From Burkholderia sp. PAMC 26561 (GTDB lineage: Bacteria; Pseudomonadota; Gammaproteobacteria; Burkholderiales; Burkholderiaceae): a DNA stretch of 64,000 bases. The stretch is taken from NCBI RefSeq assembly GCF_001557535.2, contig NZ_CP014309.1, positions 248,001-312,000 on the forward strand, written 5' to 3'. Each line of letters opens with the position of its first letter. Positions within the stretch are counted from its first letter, which is position 1. Position numbers and translations under genes: made by a program. Below are positions 45,389 through 55,718 of this stretch, in pieces. The notes below the pieces were generated by a model. That model worked only from the letters and a program-made list of their open reading frames with translations, did not search any database and was not told where the DNA came from.

Positions 45389-46114
45389 GCTTGAAATCTA
45401 CCGAGTTCGGTGGCCCGGTATCTGTCGCTATTCGGCGTACAGCCCCATCGTTCAAAGAGCTTCAAGCTGTCTACCGATCCGTACTTTGTTGAGAAGGTGC
45501 GCGACATTGTCGGGCTATACCTAAGCCCTCCGACCCATGCACTCGTGCTGTGCGTCGATGAGAAGACCCAGTGTCAGGCACTGGAGCGTACGCAGCCCGT
45601 GCTGCCGATGGGGTTAGGCTATCTCGAAGGGGTAACGCATGACTACATCCGGCACGGGACGACGACCCTATTCGCTGCGCTCAATACGGCAACGGGAGAA
45701 GTCATCACCCAATGCAAGTCACGCCATAGGCATCAGGAGTTTCTGGCCTTTCTGAATCACGTCGACCAGGCTGTGCCGACTGATCTCGAGATTCATCTGG
45801 TGGTCGACAACTATGCGACGCACAAGCATCCGAAGGTCAAGGCCTGGTTAGCCAAACATCCGCGGTACCGCATGCATTTCACACCCACCTATTCGAGCTG
45901 GCTCAATCAGGTGGAGCGCTGGTTTGGACTGGTTACACAACAGGCGATTCGGCGCGGGTCATTCAGAAACGTGCGCCAACTGATTACCAGTATCGAGCGC
46001 TATGTTCAGCAGTACAACCAGCACAAGCGAGCGTTTGTGTGGACTGCAACAGCCGATTCCATTCTCAAGAAAGTGGCGAAACTATGTAAAGTTATTTCTG
46101 GGACAGAACACTAG
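45389..46114 (+). pseudogene. IS630-family transposase, N-terminus lost at IS3 junction
   Basis: From GTG 45410 the frame reads VARYLSLFGVQPHRSKSFKL, then the DDE core: ALVLCVDEKTQCQALERTQP (first Asp), IHLVVDNYATHKHPKV (second Asp) and TYSSWLNQVERWFGLVTQ (Glu). IS630 transposases are about 340-350 residues; roughly 100 N-terminal residues, including the HTH, are missing. The break falls at the right end of the IS3 element. It ends just before a TA at 46112-46113, as expected for IS630 target sites. Confidence 0.85.
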
Positions 46115-46457
46115 CTCTGCTGTCTTCGCTTCCAACATACCGTTTTGCCTCCCTGAATCGAGCATGCGATGTGTGAGTCCGTGCATCGAAGCGTACCTTG
46201 TTGGCAACAACATACCCTGCGGATTGATTCCCCGAAAACGCGGTTCATCTGGCCGACGCGTGCTAACGCTTGAGACCGTAGGTGAACTTTAGATATGGCA
46301 CGACTCGGAGAAGAGGCGAGAGACCATAGCTGAGTGACTTACCTAGCCGAAGTCGACGTATGTTCCGACATAATGCCCCTAATCGATGCTTCGGAAAGGA
46401 CCTTGCCCATGATGAACGAGCCTTTGCGAACTTGCGGGACCATAAGTTAAACCCGGG
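46115..46457. other. Gene-free gap
   Basis: About 340 bases without a convincing gene; overlapping open frames look like chance. Confidence 0.5.
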
Positions 46458-46658
46458 TCACTCAAAAAGGGATGCGCCCAGCGCCGCAAGATTTCGCCAC
46501 TTCACCGCGGTGATCCGCGTCGTCCCGTCCCCGTGCACGGATCTAATCATGACCCGATTGCCCCTGGCACCACCCAATACCTCAGCCACACGGTCGTCAT
46601 AACGAACCAGCGTACCTCGAGCGGGCTGGCGTTTCAAATAATAGGTGCGTGTTCGCAT
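46458..46658 (-). CDS. Small basic hypothetical protein
   Basis: 66 residues from ATG 46658. The product, MRTRTYYLKRQPARGTLVRY then DDRVAEVLGGARGNRVMIRS and TRITAVKWRNLAALG, resembles small SH3-like or DUF proteins common in Burkholderiales. It is divergent from the SET-domain gene, with 84 bp between starts. I recognise the style but not the function. Confidence 0.5.
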   Translation of the reverse strand: MRTRTYYLKRQPARGTLVRYDDRVAEVLGGARGNRVMIRSVHGDGTTRITAVKWRNLAALGASLFE

Positions 46659-46742
46659 GAGCCTCGTGCTGTGATCCCGTTTGGAACGGTATGATTTTGC
46701 ATCGGAGGGACATTCGTCAAGCATCATTTTCGGAGCAGGGGC

Positions 46743-47183
46743 ATGCGCAGGTTTTACGTACGACGTTCAGCCATTCACGGGCGCGGGGTATTCGCCTCGG
46801 CGGTCATGGCGCGTGGCGACTATTTGCTTGAATACAAAGGCGAGGTACTGTCTGAACGCGAAGCAAATCGACGGTTTGCCCGATCAGAAGCGGAGGCGGG
46901 GCACACTTTCTTTTTCGGGATCGGCGATGGCCGCGTGATCGACGGTGCTGTTGCCGGCAACTCCGCGCGCTGGATTAATCACAGCTGCGCACCGAACTGC
47001 GAGGCCGAGCAGGACAACGATCGCGTCTATATCCGTGCGATCAAAAAGATCGAAGTCGGCGACGAAATTTTCATCGATTATCGTCTGGATGCTGGAAGCC
47101 GACCCAGCAAAGCGCTAAAAGCGACCTACGCATGCCGATGCGGTGCGAAGAAGTGCCGTTCCACAATGCTGTATGTAAAGTGA
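46743..47183 (+). CDS. SET-domain protein (lysine methyltransferase type)
   Basis: The 146-residue product is a compact SET domain: FYVRRSAIHGRGVFASAVMA (SAM-binding GRGVFA), GNSARWINHSCAPNCEAEQD (NHSC pseudoknot motif), VGDEIFIDYRLDAGSR (YRL/Tyr catalytic motif) and a post-SET-like cluster YACRCGAKKCRSTM with three cysteines. SET enzymes methylate lysines with SAM; they are uncommon in bacteria and mostly found in pathogens and symbionts, where they may act on histones or own proteins. No signal peptide is seen. ATG 46743 follows GGAGCAGGGG. Confidence 0.9.
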   Translation: MRRFYVRRSAIHGRGVFASAVMARGDYLLEYKGEVLSEREANRRFARSEAEAGHTFFFGIGDGRVIDGAVAGNSARWINHSCAPNCEAEQDNDRVYIRAIKKIEVGDEIFIDYRLDAGSRPSKALKATYACRCGAKKCRSTMLYVK

Positions 47184-47749
47184 ATAGAGTTCGATGCGAG
47201 GGATTTAAGCTTCGCGCATCTGCGACAGCCGTTTCCTGGATTGTTGTGAAATTGCCTGCGCAAGCTGGTGGAGAGAATATCGGTTTCTTACGTCAGGTTT
47301 CCTGCACGCAATTGCGGCTCGTCTGGAAAAGCTTGCGGCCTTTCGTGAGCAGCGCTATCGGTTTATACCCGTTTCACCGCCAGCAGTCACCCTCGTCATT
47401 TTGCATCAGCTGCTCATTGGCTTCTTACGGATTTGACACGAACGTCGCCACGTCCGTTGAGAATTCGTCGTCTCACGGGTCAATGACGAATTCTTGCTTC
47501 TGCTGACTTTATTTCAATTCAATATTCGAGTCTCCTTGGTCGAATGGTATCTGTCGCGCAAAGGGGGGGGCAAAACAGCTCATCGCGCCAGCGCCTGCGC
47601 TCGCCAACAGCTCCGAATGATCTTGGGTTGCTAAAGACTAAAGTTTTCCCAGTCTTGGCCGATGTAAAGGGAGTGCGGGCGCTGTCATCACGAGGCCGCC
47701 GAGGCAGGAGTAGTAGGTTGAAGACCAACAAAAAATAAGAGAGAGCGGT
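47184..47749. other. Gene-poor gap
   Basis: About 560 bases with no gene that I would support. Open frames here are low-information and lack ribosome-binding sites. Confidence 0.5.
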
Positions 47750-47968
47750 ATGACCGACAAAGCCACGGACGCGCTTCCTGCGGATCGCGATCTGTTTATG
47801 GAAGCACGTGCTTTCGCCCTATCTATCGTGGCGATACGACGCGCACGGGGAAAGGCGAACCCAGCCGATTTCGTGGTTGGCACACCGGAATGGAAGGCGG
47901 TCGTCGAAGAGTTTGCGGCCGACATACTTCGTTTGCCGACTGACACCTATAGACAGTCTGCACGCTAA
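47750..47968 (+). CDS. Small hypothetical protein
   Basis: 72 residues from ATG 47750. The sequence (ATDALPADRDLFMEARAFAL, SIVAIRRARGKANPADFVVG, EEFAADILRLPTD) looks real and helical; a GAGCGG sits just before the start. No family recognised. Confidence 0.45.
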   Translation: MTDKATDALPADRDLFMEARAFALSIVAIRRARGKANPADFVVGTPEWKAVVEEFAADILRLPTDTYRQSAR

Positions 47969-48800
47969 CGCGGATCAGACCCCAAGGATGAATCGTAGTC
48001 GCGCGCCCCGGCATGCGGATCAGGTGCCAAGGTCGTCGACCGACGCGCGGATTATCTTTGCTCAATTCTCCGACATGCCCGGTGCTTTCCGCTTGAAAAA
48101 TCCAATGTAAGCGAGCCATCGCAACTGGCCGAGACGGCGCTCAATTTTTGCAGAGGGGCGGCCCGGCTGCACGATTGGCTTAGGGCACAACACGAGCCAT
48201 CTCCGCACCCGTGAAAGCAAAGAAAAAGGCTGCACTGCATGGCTGGCGCGCCCTTGAACATGGTTCCGATAAAACGGACTCTATCAGCAGTATGGGGAGG
48301 GTCCTATCCGTCCGGCAACCGGTGCGCCTGAGCAACCGCTCGCATATGTCATCCGCCGAATAGTGCGACGTCCTAAGCGGCTCCCAGAATCTAATACCTC
48401 ATCACCGCGTGCCCCTAGTCTAGGCTCGGGAATTTTAAGCGCAAGCTCGAATGTGACGGGAGCTGAGAGCGGCGGCAACCCAATGGTCGGACAGAGCACA
48501 TATGGACAGACTTGTATAAATATTACTGCACTCTCCCTCGTTGATCTGAGTCAACAAATTAAGCTTTTTCATGCACTTGACCTTATCTTTCGAAATGTTG
48601 CTGCGCTAAAGGTTTGATAGGCCGTTAACACGTTTGCAGGGACGTGCAAGATGACAGATGATGTTGCCGCCAAATTGCGGCACCTCCGTGTCGAGCGTCA
48701 TCGCATATATCCAAGTTTATTCCTTCGCCGTTACGCAAGTTTTAGCCAGACAAGTCCACATCCAGCAGCTCGCGTCCCATCATTATTAATGGTTTATAAA
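47969..48800. other. Gene-poor region upstream of chemoreceptor
   Basis: About 830 bases without a convincing gene. Open frames at 48052-48261 and 48363-48617 are not protein-like. An in-frame 50-codon extension (from 48651) precedes the chemoreceptor start but has no membrane-signal features. Confidence 0.5.
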
Positions 48801-50369
48801 ATGAAAAATTTTTCGATTCGAACGCGTCTCGCCGTGACGATGGTGTTTCTTGGGTTATTGCTTTCTTTAGCAACCGGATTCGGCCTGTACGGCATGGGAA
48901 CAATCAACGCGTCTGCGCAGGATGTCAGCCACAACAGCCTCCCGTCCGTGAACGCTCTCGGCAAAGCCGAGGTCATGATGGCTCGCGCCCGGCTGGTGCT
49001 GGATCGAATCGCCCTGGATCCTGCCGCGCCGAATATCGCAAGTCTGCAGCACCGAGCACAGAGCTTTCTTGATGATTCGGATGGTATGTATAAGCAGTAC
49101 GATGTGCTCGCTCGCGGCGCAGATGAAGACAAACTAGCAGAGGCTGCAAAGCTGTCTCGAACCCAACTGCGCAAGGTAGTCGAGTCCTTCAACACTGCCG
49201 CCGCGAGCGGCGACCAAGCCGCGATCCGTCATATCGCGATGGAGACGTTGCCGGCTGCGTACAACGTCATGGCGGATGCTTCGACTAAGCTTAAAGATTT
49301 CCAGATCACAGACGCTAGTGAACAAGGCGTTGTAAACGTTGACACCTATCGCAAGCAACAAGTGATTGGCGTTCTCGTGCTGGTAATTGGAATCACGGGA
49401 GCGTTTGCTGGCTGGTTTTATTTGAAGCGGGCAATCATGCGGCCGCTTGGAGAAGCCCTTGATCATTTCCAGCACATCTCTGATGGCGACCTGACGCGCA
49501 CGATTGTAGTTCGCGCAAATGATGAGATGGGACAATTGCTGCGCGGCGTCGCCGCCATGCAAGAGAAACTGGCGGTGACGGTCGGAAGCGTGCGCATCAG
49601 CAGCGAATCAATTGCGAGCGCATCTAAGCAGATCGCTGCGGGCAATACCGACCTCTCCGCCCGTACTGAAGAGCAAGCCGCATCGCTTGAGGAGACCGCA
49701 GCAAGCATGGAGGAGCTCACGTCTACCGTCAAACAGAATTCGGACAATGCCCGGCAGGCAAGTGGGCTCGCCGACAACGCTCGAAGTGTTGCCCAGCAGG
49801 GCAGCGACGTTGTCAAGCAGGTAGTCGAGACGATGGCGGGAATCGATGAAAGCTCCGGGAAGATAGCCGATATCATCGGCATCATTGAAGGGATCGCATT
49901 TCAGACTAATATTCTCGCGCTCAATGCCGCTGTGGAAGCTGCTCGCGCAGGTGAGCAGGGTAGGGGGTTTGCCGTGGTGGCATCGGAGGTACGAAGCCTC
50001 GCCCAGCGATCGTCGACAGCGGCTAAGGAGATTAAAGGCTTAATAGAAGCGTCCGGCGACCGGGTGCAAACGGGCAACGCGCTCGTTGCACGCGCCGGTG
50101 ACACGATGGATAAGCTGGGTACGGCGATTCAGCGAGTAAATGACATCATGGGCGAGATCGCGTCTGCCTCCCAAGAGCAAAGCCGAGGTATCGAACAGGT
50201 GAACCAAGCCATCACGCAGATGGACGAGGTCACTCAGCAAAATGCGGCTCTGGTCGAGCAGGCAGCGGCGGCGGCGGGTTCCCTTGAGGACCAAGCGGAG
50301 CAACTACGTGAAACGGTTGCGATCTTTCGAACTGGCACCAATGGTGCTTTGTTGTCGACAACGCTATAA
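48801..50369 (+). CDS. Methyl-accepting chemotaxis protein
   Basis: 522 residues from ATG 48801 ([20 protein letters not shown]). It has two membrane segments (about 10-30 and 190-210), a four-helix-bundle sensor ([20 protein letters not shown]), HAMP ([20 protein letters not shown]) and the signalling tip [20 protein letters not shown], then [24 protein letters not shown] methylation helices upstream. No CheR-binding pentapeptide at the C-terminus (ends TTL). A good intrinsic terminator lies at 50493-50518. Confidence 0.93.
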   Translation: MKNFSIRTRLAVTMVFLGLLLSLATGFGLYGMGTINASAQDVSHNSLPSVNALGKAEVMMARARLVLDRIALDPAAPNIASLQHRAQSFLDDSDGMYKQYDVLARGADEDKLAEAAKLSRTQLRKVVESFNTAAASGDQAAIRHIAMETLPAAYNVMADASTKLKDFQITDASEQGVVNVDTYRKQQVIGVLVLVIGITGAFAGWFYLKRAIMRPLGEALDHFQHISDGDLTRTIVVRANDEMGQLLRGVAAMQEKLAVTVGSVRISSESIASASKQIAAGNTDLSARTEEQAASLEETAASMEELTSTVKQNSDNARQASGLADNARSVAQQGSDVVKQVVETMAGIDESSGKIADIIGIIEGIAFQTNILALNAAVEAARAGEQGRGFAVVASEVRSLAQRSSTAAKEIKGLIEASGDRVQTGNALVARAGDTMDKLGTAIQRVNDIMGEIASASQEQSRGIEQVNQAITQMDEVTQQNAALVEQAAAAAGSLEDQAEQLRETVAIFRTGTNGALLSTTL

Positions 50370-50492
50370 ATGTTGGTCGCGAAACCTTCCAAGGTGAGCC
50401 TGATTGATGCATTTCAAAAGGTCGAATCGTGACTTGATCCAATTTTAGGTCTCTCAGTGTTTGCCTGTTTTGCCCTCGGCAGATGCTTTTCC

Positions 50493-50518
50493 AAACCTCG
50501 TACGAGCGGGGTTTTTTT
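50493..50518 (+). terminator. Intrinsic terminator after chemoreceptor gene
   Basis: aaacctcgtacgagcgggg forms a hairpin (AAACC paired with GGTTT, plus ctcg/cgag) followed by seven T. It is about 125 bp after the chemoreceptor stop and fits rho-independent termination of that plus-strand gene. Confidence 0.65.
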
Positions 50519-50968
50519 CGTTTGTCGAAATAGCGAAAGATATCGTCCTTGAGTAACGCAGCAAGAACCGCCCGGGCGCAACATAGCCGGGACAGAGGTG
50601 CAACCAACGACTGCCCGAACTCAATTCAACTTAACCATGAAACGGTATGCCGCAGCGCCGCCGCGATTGATCCAGCGATCGAACACTTCAGTCCCGGAAG
50701 CCGAAATCAACGGCAGTCTCGGAGCGATTCATCGTGTTGCAATACGCGTTGACTGCAATACAAGCGAGACAGATTTTGTCCGCGTATGTGGCATATTCTG
50801 CCTACGCTCGACGACTTTGATTGGTCATATTCTATGGTCCGCAGGGGAGCGCATAACTTCCATTTCGTAAGGGGGGTGCGGCGAGTTCCGGTTCGCCACG
50901 GAACGTGACAAGTGCGTGGCGCTGTGCGACAGCGAGAAGGATGTAGTTTTAGGGGCGGCGCAGATAAC

Positions 50969-50992
50969 AAAAAGCCCGCCGAGAAAGCGGGC
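50969..50992 (-). terminator. Intrinsic terminator, minus strand
   Basis: On the minus strand a gcccgc/gcgggc stem with a 7-base loop is followed by five T. It is about 90 bp past the end of the tiny secreted protein gene at 51081-51221, the only minus-strand gene upstream. Confidence 0.7.
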
Positions 50993-51080
50993 ACAAGGGA
51001 CACTGTTCGTGTCGCGCCGTGAGACGCGACCACATGGTTATGCGTTTAACTATTATTCTCTACTTACAGGGATCTGCGGC

Positions 51081-51221
51081 TCAACGGCACCGATTTTCCC
51101 AATGGTGGTGAACACGGACTTTGTGGCACTCGCGATGATGGTGATACGGAGCCGCAAACGCCGGCGCAACTGAGACAAGCGCTACGGCAGCAGCGGCGAG
51201 GGAAAGGATTAGCTTTTTCAT
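51081..51221 (-). CDS. Tiny secreted His-rich protein
   Basis: 46 residues from ATG 51221, below common length limits. The product is a signal peptide (MKKLILSLAAAAVALVSVAP, cleavage after AFA) plus a 23-residue basic, His-rich mature peptide APYHHHRECHKVRVHHHWEN. The HHH clusters and Cys suggest metal binding in the periplasm, but no function is known. A minus-strand terminator follows. Confidence 0.7.
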   Translation of the reverse strand: MKKLILSLAAAAVALVSVAPAFAAPYHHHRECHKVRVHHHWENRCR

Positions 51222-51631
51222 GTAACGTCCTAATGGGTTCGGTTTTCGGTCACCGCGGTGATAGACGTGTTAACGACAGCCAATGTTGCCCCTGAACCCA
51301 GAGACGTAAAAAAAGCCCGGCATGGGGAGAGCGACCGGTTCGTCATATTCCTATCGGCCGAAAAAGATATAGCGTTGCCATTCATACGTCCTAAGCTGGG
51401 CTGATCAAGGTCTGGAATGGTGTTGTATATCGCTATTTCGGGATTTAACAAGCTGCTTTACGAAGCAAATATTTACAACATTAACCCAACCGTTTAGCCG
51501 GTAGCTATCCAAATCAGTGATTGGTATATATTTCGCAGGAACTTAATACCGAGAAAATATAAAATTGTAATTCGCAGATTAAATGTGATGGACTCGCCGA
51601 AAATGGGTTCATACTGCGTATGCCTTGTTGA

Positions 51632-51665
51632 GTTTGCCCAACCGCTGGTTGGGTTTGCCCAACCG
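51632..51665. repeat. Direct/inverted repeat unit
   Basis: gtttgcccaaccg occurs at 51632-51644 and 51653-51665, 21 bp apart, and cccaacc/ggttggg makes a hairpin between them. It lies in the 50370-52184 region, which otherwise has few genes. Role unknown. Confidence 0.5.
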
Positions 51666-51686
51666 AAATCAACTCTTCTCTCAGGT

Positions 51687-51717
51687 GCTGACGGTTCTTC
51701 GGCGTCAGCGTCTTTTG
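51687..51717 (+). terminator. Hairpin with T-rich tail
   Basis: gctgacg pairs with cgtcagc across a 9-base loop, followed by gtcttttg. No plus-strand gene obviously precedes it apart from weak frames, so it might instead terminate an unannotated transcript. From 51718 to 52184 no gene is evident. Confidence 0.45.
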
Positions 51718-52184
51718 CCGTTAGCTGCTGTGGCCGGCTTTTTTATTTGTACTTCTCGGCCCAACGCCGCGTGCACCCGTACCCGCATAATTTCGATGCA
51801 TTAATCCGCGTATTCGGATTCGGTACGTTTCGTTGGTCGTGTTTTTCATTTGTCACCTACGAATGTAAAAAGTTTTAGTTATTTTGTTGGCTTCATTGTA
51901 TCCACTGAGCGCGAAAAACCCGCCCAGTTTCTTACGAGCGCGATGGTGACCGCTCCCATCTACAGCGTTGTTCGCAGAAGAGGCTAGGCTTGGCCGTTGT
52001 CGGCGGGGGATGTTGCATGTCGCCGGCGCATTCATTTATTCAGACTGCAAGCAATTGAGTTATGGCGTAGGAACCTACCCATTGCGCAGATGCGATTAAT
52101 CAGGTTTCCCGTTCGGTCCGGAACACTGTCGCATGCCTCGGACAATCACGTTTTGATCGACGCATGAGCGGGAATCGCCGCTAG

Positions 52185-53648
52185 ATGTGCGACCCTAGGA
52201 CAATAAAAGTGTGGAACACCATGACGAATCCGACAGTAATGCTTGACGTCCCGGTCGTGGATAACGCGCCTCCTAAGCAGGATGCTGACCGGGGCCCCGC
52301 AGAATCGATGGAAGACAACGACGCGGCCTCAATCCCTGTTGTGCTACTCGTCGACGACGAGCCGAGTGTGTTGTCGGCCCTTAGACGTTTGCTCAGGCCC
52401 GCCCGATATCACGTGGTCACAGCGGAAAGCGGCGCGGCTGCGTTGAGTCTGCTCGCAACAACCAACGTTGATCTAATCATTTCGGACATGCGAATGCCCT
52501 ATATGAGCGGGGCAGAGTTGCTGGCGCATTCGCGGGCGCTCTATCCGGATACGATGCGCATTCTATTGACCGGTTACTCGGAGATTGAATCGGTCGTCCG
52601 TGCAATCAACGAAGGGGGGGTCTATCGTTATCTTAGCAAACCATGGGACGACCAAGACCTGCTGCTGACGGTAGCCCAAGCACTGGAGCAACGCAGGCTT
52701 GTCAAAGAAACCGAGCGGCTTACTAAGTTGGCGCACCGACAGAATGACGAACTGCGGTGTTTAAACGCCGGACTCGAGACGCAAGTTCTTGCTCGCACGG
52801 AGGAGATCCATCAAACGTTCATGTTCCTTGAAGACGCGCATCGCGATCTCAAACGGAACTTCTCAACGATGGTGCAGGTCTGCGCGAGCATGATTGAACT
52901 GCGCTGCGGTGTGCTCGGAGGCCAATCGCTGCGTATTGGTGAAGCAGGGCGGCGCTTGGCACTTTCGTTCGACATGAGCGACTTGGAGGCACAAGATCTG
53001 TTCTTTGCCGGCCTGCTGCATGGCATCGGCAAATTGTCGTTGCCAGACGAATTGCTGCACAAATCGCTTGATCGTCAGTCTCCGGAAGAGATTCAGTTTT
53101 TCTATCAGCATCCGCTGCGCGCGCAAATGGTGTTGACACCAGTCGCCCAGCTGGACCGCGTCGCTCACATCATCCGCCACCAGTACGAGCGCTTCAACGG
53201 TCGAGGCACGCCAGACAATTTATCTGGCGCCGATATTCCGTTCGGTTCGCGGATTCTTGCAGTCGCCCGCGACTTCGAAGGCTTGCGCAGCGGGGGCATC
53301 GTGAAGCAACCCGCTTCGGTCGAACAAGCCATCACCATGCTCAAGTCGCAGTCTGGCACGCGCTACGACCCTCTCATCGTCGATCGCTTTGTAGCGTTGA
53401 TGAAGGACCCCTCTGCGTTGAGCACGGACACGCCGGTCGAGCAAATCGGCGTAACCGACCTTCGAGAAGGCATGCGACTCGCCGATGACCTGCATACCGG
53501 TCGAGGCGTTCTGCTGCTGGCGAAAGACGGTGACTTGTCGACTCATCAAATAGCACAGGTAAGGCGCTTCCAAGAACAGGAAGGGACGCCGTTCACAATT
53601 AAGGTCTATTTGGCTACGCCGATCAAGCCGGAAGCCGCGCGCCAGTAG
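52185..53648 (+). CDS. Response regulator with degenerate HD-GYP-type domain
   Basis: 487 residues from ATG 52185 (MTNPTVML at 52221 is an alternative start). After a disordered leader comes a REC domain (VVLLVDDEPSVLSALRRLLR, phospho-Asp in LIISDMRMPYMSG, Lys in YLSKPWDDQD), a coiled coil, then an HD-GYP-like domain. The metal sites are eroded: LLHGIGKLSLPDELL has HG instead of HD, and ERFNGRGTPDNL has GTP where GYP is expected. It is probably not a c-di-GMP phosphodiesterase but a receptor or adaptor. First of three same-strand signalling genes. Confidence 0.87.
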   Translation: MCDPRTIKVWNTMTNPTVMLDVPVVDNAPPKQDADRGPAESMEDNDAASIPVVLLVDDEPSVLSALRRLLRPARYHVVTAESGAAALSLLATTNVDLIISDMRMPYMSGAELLAHSRALYPDTMRILLTGYSEIESVVRAINEGGVYRYLSKPWDDQDLLLTVAQALEQRRLVKETERLTKLAHRQNDELRCLNAGLETQVLARTEEIHQTFMFLEDAHRDLKRNFSTMVQVCASMIELRCGVLGGQSLRIGEAGRRLALSFDMSDLEAQDLFFAGLLHGIGKLSLPDELLHKSLDRQSPEEIQFFYQHPLRAQMVLTPVAQLDRVAHIIRHQYERFNGRGTPDNLSGADIPFGSRILAVARDFEGLRSGGIVKQPASVEQAITMLKSQSGTRYDPLIVDRFVALMKDPSALSTDTPVEQIGVTDLREGMRLADDLHTGRGVLLLAKDGDLSTHQIAQVRRFQEQEGTPFTIKVYLATPIKPEAARQ

Positions 53649-53741
53649 ATGCGCCGCCATAACGCTTTGATTTTTTCGGATTGTAACGGTCGGGCATGAT
53701 TGAAGAGCGACAGCAATGAATCAGATCGATGCGAGACATCC

Positions 53742-55556
53742 ATGAACATCACCGATAGCAGCCGGGTGCACGCGGGAGAATTTCAGGAACCAAGCCTCAC
53801 CCGCGAGCAAATGATCCGCGAATTGACTGTCCAGCAGGACCGTCTGAAAGTGATATTAGAAAATATTCCGCAGGGAATTTGCTTCGTGGACGAGGAAGGC
53901 AACCTAGCCGCTTGCAACCGAACTTTCTTAAATTTGGTTGGACTCGCGGCCGATGCGTTTGAACACGGCAAACCTTATGTCGATGTCCTGTCCGATTCTC
54001 CGGCATTAAGGGATCAAATGGGATCCAATGAGCAGCCTTATGCTGCTGACTATTTTTCGATGGTCTCATTGAAGACTCGGGCCACTGCGGAGCAGCGATG
54101 GTTCGACCATCGCGTCATGTTGATTGTGCATCAGCCTTTGTCGACAGGCGGTTCCATAGAAACATTCGATGATATTACGGAGTCGCGCCGGGCCGACGCG
54201 CGCATTGCGCATGTGGCGACCCACGACGCATTGACTGATCTGCCGAACCGGGACCTGCTGCGACGGCAAATTGAAGAGGCGTTGTCGCACGAAATTCCGG
54301 ACGGTTGTGCGCTAATGTATATCGATCTGGATCGTTTCAAGAACGTGAACGACACGCTTGGGCACGAGATCGGTGACGTGCTTTTGCAACGGGTCGCGGA
54401 ACGGATTTCGCAGCACGCGTCGAACTGTGTTGTTGTTGCAAGAATAGGCGGTGATGAATTTGCGGTGCTGATCAGACAGGATGTTGAACACGGACACGTT
54501 TCGATGTTTGCGGAGCGGCTGATTTGCGGTCTCAGCGACTCTTACACCATTCGAGGACACAACGTCGTAATCGGCGCAAGCATTGGCATTGCGATCGCAC
54601 CCGAGGACGGCGCCAATTGGGCCGAGTTGGCGAAGCACGCGGACCTCGCGCTGTACGACGCGAAGTCGGCTGGCCGCGGATGTTATCGTTTCTTTGACGT
54701 CGCGATGGAGCGCTCTGTGCAGGCGGAAAGAGCCCTCTCGCTTGAATTGCAGCAGGCAATCGGCAGGCACGAATTCGAACTTTGCTATCAGCCTCTCGTC
54801 AATCTGCATCCCCAACGCATTAATGGCTTCGAAGCACTGTTGCGTTGGCGCAATCCAAAGCGGGGTATCGTCAATCCTGGAGAATTCGTGCCGCTGGCCG
54901 AGGAACTAGGACTTATCGCACCCATTGGCGAGTGGGTACTGCGGCATGCCTGCTGGCGGGCGACACGGTGGCCGGAGCCACTTCGCGTATCGGTGAATTT
55001 GTCTGTGGCCCAATTCCGAGCCAATGGACTTGTTGACGCCGTCGCGTCGGCGTTAAGGGAGTCTGGGCTCGCGCCGCATCGGCTCGAACTTGAGATCACT
55101 GAGTCGATGATGCTGGACGATACGCAGGCCGTGCTGTCTGTGCTTCATCGGCTGCGACGCATGGGTGTCAGTATCGCAATGGATGACTTCGGCACGGGCT
55201 ACTCGTCGTTGAGCTATCTGAAGATGTTTCCGTTTGATCGCGTAAAGATCGACCAGTCGTTTACGAGGGGCATTGGTCAGCGTCCGGAAGCCGAGGCAGT
55301 CATTTGGGCCGTGATGGGCATTTGCAAAAGTCTTGGAATCGACAGCACAGCCGAAGGAGTAGAGACGAACGCGCAACTTGAATTCTTGTCCAGTGCCGGC
55401 TGCAACGAAGCTCAGGGGTACTTGTTCAGCCGCCCGCGGCCCGAACAAGAAATTGAACGGTTCCTTGCTGCGTGGGAACTCGACGAGTCAAGCCGTGCAG
55501 CGTTGCTTCCAGAGCGAGATACGGTTCAGGGGATCGCGCAAGAAGATGTGTCGTGA
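53742..55556 (+). CDS. PAS-GGDEF-EAL c-di-GMP protein
   Basis: 604 residues from ATG 53742 (MNITDSSRVHAGEFQE), preferred over a TTG at 53700. Domains in order: PAS (ILENIPQGICFVDEEGNLAA), GGDEF with an intact signature RIGGDEFAVLI but no RxxD site, and a full EAL domain (GFEALLRWRNPKRGIVNPGE, ELEITESMML, VSIAMDDFGTGYSSLSYLKM, DRVKIDQSFTRG, STAEGVETNAQLE). It makes and/or breaks c-di-GMP. It lies 93 bp after the HD-GYP regulator and 162 bp before the kinase gene. Confidence 0.93.
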   Translation: MNITDSSRVHAGEFQEPSLTREQMIRELTVQQDRLKVILENIPQGICFVDEEGNLAACNRTFLNLVGLAADAFEHGKPYVDVLSDSPALRDQMGSNEQPYAADYFSMVSLKTRATAEQRWFDHRVMLIVHQPLSTGGSIETFDDITESRRADARIAHVATHDALTDLPNRDLLRRQIEEALSHEIPDGCALMYIDLDRFKNVNDTLGHEIGDVLLQRVAERISQHASNCVVVARIGGDEFAVLIRQDVEHGHVSMFAERLICGLSDSYTIRGHNVVIGASIGIAIAPEDGANWAELAKHADLALYDAKSAGRGCYRFFDVAMERSVQAERALSLELQQAIGRHEFELCYQPLVNLHPQRINGFEALLRWRNPKRGIVNPGEFVPLAEELGLIAPIGEWVLRHACWRATRWPEPLRVSVNLSVAQFRANGLVDAVASALRESGLAPHRLELEITESMMLDDTQAVLSVLHRLRRMGVSIAMDDFGTGYSSLSYLKMFPFDRVKIDQSFTRGIGQRPEAEAVIWAVMGICKSLGIDSTAEGVETNAQLEFLSSAGCNEAQGYLFSRPRPEQEIERFLAAWELDESSRAALLPERDTVQGIAQEDVS

Positions 55557-55718
55557 CCCAAATGCTATCCGCCGCATGATCGGCCGGAATCTGAATTTCC
55601 GACTTAAAAATCTCTGATGTGGTGAGAACCGCATCAGAAAGCCCCCTCATCTGGAATAAGCAGATGGCGGACCCTCTGGTTCATACAAGTAATACCTCTT
55701 TCACCCTTCTGGATCGCT

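Noticed and set aside
50549..51033. Plus and minus frames downstream of the chemoreceptor
   Set aside because: No motif and low-complexity residues; the region holds only terminators and the tiny secreted gene.
51307..51338. Run of A bases next to gcccggc near 51310
   Set aside because: The stem is only four base pairs, so it is too weak to call a terminator.
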